In this document: positions 62,301 to 64,000 of the stretch, piece after piece
Layout of the letters: each line of letters starts with the position of its first letter
Position numbering within the stretch: the stretch's first letter is position 1
Source: Sebastes aleutianus
Lineage: Eukaryota; Chordata; Actinopteri; Perciformes; Sebastidae
Assembly (NCBI GenBank): GCA_916700875.1
Contig: CAKAKS010000039.1
Coordinates: forward strand, 25,989,315 to 26,053,314
Direction of reading: 5' to 3'
Length of the DNA stretch: 64,000 nt
Program-made: the position numbers and the translations under genes
Notes under the pieces: generated by a model
What the model was told of the DNA's origin: nothing
What the model saw: only the letters and a program-made list of their open reading frames with translations
Database searches by the model: none

Positions 62301-64000
62301 GACTACAGCACTGTTCGTATTGGACAGGAGGTAAAAGTGCACTTCCAACTGCTGTCCCCCAAACCCCAGTTGACTCCGTCTTCAGCCTCTGCATGACTGT
62401 GTGAAATGTGACCTGGTGTAGTAATTCACAGGACGTGCGCACACAAGCAAAACTAAGACAGACACAAACACACACGACTATTAATAATAGAGCTGCTTCA
62501 CTGGTCCTGGAACATGATAAGCTGCCAACAGCTGGTGTGACCCCGACGTGTGACCGACGCAGCTTAACCTTCGCCGGTATAGATATTTTGTCTCTGAGCA
62601 CGAGTGTCTTTGCAACTCTCTGCTCTCTTTGAATGTGTGTATGCTTTCTGTGTGTGTGAGTGCCAGTTAGACACTATATTGGGGAAGAGGTCGCTGACGA
62701 AAGACAAGCTTTAAACTGAATGAAGGTTAAAGAAGTTCGTGGAGGTGACAAATTGTCTTTCGCTCACATGCACACTTCAGGATAAGGGTTTATTTCAGGT
62801 CGTATCAGTTGTGACTAAAAGCCTCAGAGATCATAGTTATATGATTTCTGCAGGTGTTTTGAACAATCTACGTGAATCAAACATCTGCAGCTTTACATTT
62901 CCCAGCAGCACTTTCTCTGAGACTCCAACAATGCATCCTTGTCTTTCTCACATGCAGATGAGTCGGAGCTGCGGTTGCTTCAGGGTGCGTTAGCAAACGC
63001 TCCATCTGCAGCTGGCAGTGTATGTGTTTGTGTTTTAGGTCAGCTCCGCTCAACTGAGATTCACAGGAGAATTCGTGAGAAAATTGTTATGCAATTTCAC
63101 TACAGCATGGACGCAAAAAAAAGATATGATCAACCGTTTACTACTTCTCTATATATGAGTTTGTTTAAATCATTATTTTCATGGTCGATTAAATTGCAGA
63201 TTATTTTTGCAATTTATCGATAATCGTTTGATCTATAAAATGTCAGAAAATAGTTAAAAAATGACAATTCCCTGAAACCCAAAGTGATTAAATTGCTTGT
63301 TTTGTCCGACCAACAGTTTAAAAACCTAAAAATATCCAGTTTCCTACCACATAAGACAATGTTTCACATCCTTTTTGACTTGTGACCCCTTCAAAATAGA
63401 AGTGTCAGAAGTCCATGAGTCACAAGTTTTGACCTACAAACTTCTTAAATAGTGTCTTACACTAAGTGTCTATACATTTTCAAGGCCCACAGATCAAAAA
63501 CTATCCAACATTTACAAAAAATGCAAAGATAAGAGATAGGAATTCAAATTTGTGTTGTAAAACTTAGCTTCTTTTTCCTTCTTTATCTTGTGGACCCCTC
63601 AGATAAGGCACAGAGGAAGAAAAGCAGTAAAGCCTCATTGAGAAGCTACAACTAGAGAATGTGTGGCTATTTTAGGGGGAAAATTACTTAAACTGTTTAT
63701 TTATGCCCCCGTAAAGGCAGTGACAATAAAGCAGGAAAACACTTCATGACACTAAAACCTGCTGATCAACACAAAAACAAAGAGCGTTTTGACAGGACAA
63801 CAACAAATCATCTAGTCGCTCACCTGAACGACGGTACAGTTCCGAGTTGTCTTGTCCCCGATGACGCGTGATGTCCAGTGTGCCAGCCAGTAGTCGATGG
63901 CGACCATGAGGGAGTGTTTGAGGAGCTGTGACAGGAGGAGCAGGGTGAGCAGGAGGACCCCGGCGGAGGACAGGTAGGTGCCACAGGAGCGCCAGGGGAT
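49699..64000 (-). CDS. abcc8: Sulfonylurea receptor 1 (SUR1, ABCC8), C-terminal 14 exons; 5' end outside window
   Basis: Minus-strand exons: 63824-64000 (cut by the window edge), 60498-60664, 59748-59975, 58559-58651, 57906-58008, 57337-57450, 56488-56608, 54585-54715, 54412-54490, 54114-54222, 53386-53489, 51923-52056, 50490-50552, 49699-49836. They join in frame to 1,761 bases, that is 586 residues and a stop. The product covers the second six-helix membrane domain and NBD2 of an ABCC protein. NBD2 is intact: Walker A GRTGSGKSS, Q-loop IILQDP, signature FSQGQRQL, Walker B ILIMDE, D-loop ASID and switch His in AHRVHT. The ending SFVRADK is SUR1-like rather than SUR2-like. SUR1 surrounds Kir6.2 in the KATP channel, senses MgADP and binds sulfonylureas. 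kcnj11 follows 2.9 kb downstream on the same strand, as in mammals. The fish a/b copy was not determined. Confidence 0.95.
49837..50489. other. abcc8 intron; contains a hairpin-forming repeat
   Basis: Contains the inverted repeat at 50128-50192; otherwise nothing recognised. Confidence 0.5.
50128..50192. repeat. Perfect 17-bp inverted repeat with palindromic arm
   Basis: TCATCCATGAATATTAA (128-144) pairs exactly with TTAATATTCATGGATGA (176-192). The 31-base loop holds two copies of aaatgtcataaca. The left arm with its flank is itself palindromic (TAATATTCAT-CC-ATGAATATTA). Confidence 0.8.
50490..50552 (-). CDS. abcc8: abcc8 exon
   Basis: 21 codons, ESILQKVVMTAFADRTVVTI plus Ala. Acceptor cctcacag, donor GTGAGT, phase 0 at both ends. 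Confidence 0.95.
50553..51922. other. abcc8 intron with a TTAA-type MITE
   Basis: Non-coding. Contains the element at 51023-51548; the remainder shows nothing recognised. Confidence 0.5.
51023..51548. mobile_element. TTAA-flanked MITE (piggyBac-like) in an abcc8 intron
   Basis: TTAA at both ends. Left terminus AGGTCCCATATCATG; right terminus reverse-complemented AGGTCCCATATTAT. A well-formed terminal inverted repeat without transposase. Confidence 0.75.
51923..52056 (-). CDS. abcc8: abcc8 exon (ABC signature and Walker B of NBD2)
   Basis: Encodes AMVTEGGENFSQGQRQLFCL through ILIMDEATASIDMAT. Donor GTCAGT at 51922. Signature FSQGQ, Walker B aspartate-glutamate and D-loop all intact. Confidence 0.96.
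52444..52482. repeat. (AG)n microsatellite
   Basis: An uninterrupted AG run of about 39 bases. Confidence 0.95.
53277..53360. repeat. (CA)n microsatellite close to an abcc8 donor site
   Basis: A CA run of about 84 bases on the plus strand, that is UG repeats in the abcc8 transcript. It starts about 25 bases after the donor of exon 53386-53489. Confidence 0.95.
53386..53489 (-). CDS. abcc8: abcc8 exon flanked by TG repeats
   Basis: Encodes FNLDPEMKATDEMLWEALD through ALPGGL. The acceptor tract is almost entirely TG repeats (tgtgtgtgtgtgtag) instead of a normal pyrimidine tract. The donor GTGAG is followed by the long TG run. Length 104 is not a multiple of three, so skipping would shift the frame and destroy NBD2. 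Confidence 0.94.
53490..54113. other. abcc8 intron; nothing recognised apart from the TG tract
   Basis: A short CA run at 53491-53511 abuts the acceptor of the preceding exon. Otherwise featureless. Confidence 0.5.
54114..54222 (-). CDS. abcc8: abcc8 exon (Q-loop of NBD2)
   Basis: Encodes RIVIDDIDIAKLPLQTLRSR and then LSIILQDPILFSGAI. Donor GTACG. Confidence 0.95.
54412..54490 (-). CDS. abcc8: abcc8 exon (Walker A of NBD2)
   Basis: Encodes VGICGRTGSGKSSFSLAFFR and MVDMFE. The Walker A lysine is intact. Donor GTACAG. Confidence 0.96.
54585..54715 (-). CDS. abcc8: abcc8 exon (start of NBD2)
   Basis: Encodes DSQVPDGWPREGEIKIQNLS through NHGQK, the A-loop and first strands of NBD2. Acceptor ctcag, donor GTAGCC. 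Confidence 0.95.
54716..56487. other. abcc8 intron; nothing recognised
   Basis: AT-rich intron without a clear element. Direct repeats of cagt near 56310-56325. Confidence 0.45.
56488..56608 (-). CDS. abcc8: abcc8 exon (last membrane helix and linker)
   Basis: Encodes VSNYMNWMVRNLADMEVQLG through NYEGLL. Acceptor tgtatcag after a CCT-rich tract, donor GTGAGT. Confidence 0.95.
56609..57336. other. abcc8 intron; CA repeat beside the next donor
   Basis: AT-rich. A CA run at 57303-57330 lies just after the donor of exon 57337-57450 in the transcript. Confidence 0.5.
57337..57450 (-). CDS. abcc8: abcc8 exon (membrane helix of TMD2)
   Basis: 38 codons, EYIGACVVLVAAVASIANSL through GLTYALM. Acceptor ctgtag, donor GTGAGA. 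Confidence 0.95.
57906..58008 (-). CDS. abcc8: abcc8 exon (TMD2 cytoplasmic segment)
   Basis: Encodes YEPRFRQRLLQFTDANNIAS through RWLEVRM. Acceptor tcggcag, donor GTAATG. Confidence 0.95.
58559..58651 (-). CDS. abcc8: abcc8 exon (TMD2 cytoplasmic segment)
   Basis: Encodes DLQQLEDSTQLPLLCHFSET through TTIRALR. Acceptor ccggtcag, donor GTAATA. Confidence 0.95.
58652..59747. other. abcc8 intron with a dispersed repeat
   Basis: Non-coding, containing the repeat at about 59063-59548. Confidence 0.5.
59063..59548. repeat. Probable hAT-type dispersed repeat fragment
   Basis: ggccctgttcagacctgaca and caggtgtgaacgcactcaa resemble a fish repeat known to me. The right side has gatccgatcacaagtgg. Termini were not resolved. 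Confidence 0.4.
59748..59975 (-). CDS. abcc8: abcc8 exon (TMD2 membrane helices)
   Basis: Encodes LFETTPLGSILNRFSTDTN, IDQHIPTTLECLSRSTLL and two hydrophobic helices through QKYFRVAS. Acceptor cctccag, donor GTGAGT. Confidence 0.95.
59976..60497. other. abcc8 intron; nothing recognised
   Basis: Short CA runs near 60400-60483; otherwise featureless. Confidence 0.5.
60498..60664 (-). CDS. abcc8: abcc8 exon with unusual donor site
   Basis: Encodes GCVFSHSWYLSVF, a helix, VEWTGLKVAKELHHDLLNK and IILAPMR. Acceptor ctgtag. The frame-preserving donor reads AG|GTTCGA, which departs from consensus. Confidence 0.92.
60844..61509. mobile_element. Non-autonomous DNA transposon with terminal inverted repeats
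   Basis: Left terminus AGGCCCTGACACACCAGAC; right terminus reverse-complemented AGCCCAGACACACCAAAC. No transposase frame. A possible 3-bp TWA duplication would point to a Harbinger-like element, but this is not secure. Confidence 0.5.
63165..63350. mobile_element. Truncated hAT-like MITE
   Basis: Shares cattattttcatggtcgatt, tttgatctataaaatgtcag and cttgttttgtccg with the interior of the element at 12514-12868. One terminus is missing, so only part of the element remains. Confidence 0.55.
63824..64000 (-). CDS. abcc8: abcc8 exon, truncated by the window edge
   Basis: 59 codons from IPWRSCGTYLSSAG, the first helix of TMD2 and DYWLAHWTSRV to NCTVVQ. Donor GTGAGC. The Asn-Cys-Thr is an N-glycosylation sequon in the first outer loop, at the place where mammalian SUR1 has NCS. 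Confidence 0.94.

Larger units (their letters stand above)
60665..63823. other. Large abcc8 intron with two repeats
   Basis: Contains the terminal-repeat element at 60844-61509 and a truncated hAT MITE at 63165-63350. Nothing else recognised. Confidence 0.5.

Overview
The window is vertebrate nuclear DNA, most likely from a ray-finned fish. Its genes are split into short exons with GT..AG introns, CA/GT and CT microsatellites are abundant, and it is full of small non-autonomous DNA transposons of types common in teleosts (hAT-like with 8-bp target duplications, and TTAA-flanked elements). Most long open frames here are chance frames in introns or repeats. The reading below rests on splice sites and recognisable protein families. 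Repeat family names come from memory of fish repeats and from visible termini; no database was searched.

Three genes are supported. (1) mob2, plus strand: four solid coding exons at 30770-30930, 32988-33081, 37364-37488 and 38144-38463, encoding a complete MOB domain with its C-x4-C and H-x4-H zinc ligands. A phase-compatible candidate first coding exon lies 27.7 kb upstream at 3032-3069. The 3' UTR probably runs to an AATAAA at 40021. (2) kcnj11, minus strand, 45643-46815: an intact single-exon 390-residue Kir6.2-type channel subunit. (3) abcc8, minus strand, 49699 to beyond 64000: the last 14 coding exons (586 residues) of the sulfonylurea receptor SUR1, from the start of the second membrane domain to the stop codon.

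Layout: 1-3069 holds a presumed 5' region of mob2 with a perfect CRE palindrome (1462-1469). 3070-30769 is the large first intron with many MITEs. 30770-40050 holds the mob2 exons and 3' UTR. 40490-45590 is a repeat-dense convergent intergenic region with a nested hAT insertion, an exon-like island and a 2.3-kb inverted AT-rich minisatellite. Then come kcnj11, a 2.9-kb spacer with a LINE-like tail and a local duplication, and abcc8.

Function: abcc8 and kcnj11 sit head-to-tail in the order also found in mammals. Their products, SUR1 and Kir6.2, assemble four-plus-four into the ATP-sensitive potassium channel. mob2, a regulator of NDR/LATS-type kinases, converges on the pair and is not functionally linked to it as far as the sequence shows. 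No wholly new system was found. The points most worth checking are the candidate acylated mob2 amino terminus, the TG-repeat-flanked NBD2 exon of abcc8, the exon-like island at 41560-41794 and the inverted minisatellite between mob2 and kcnj11.
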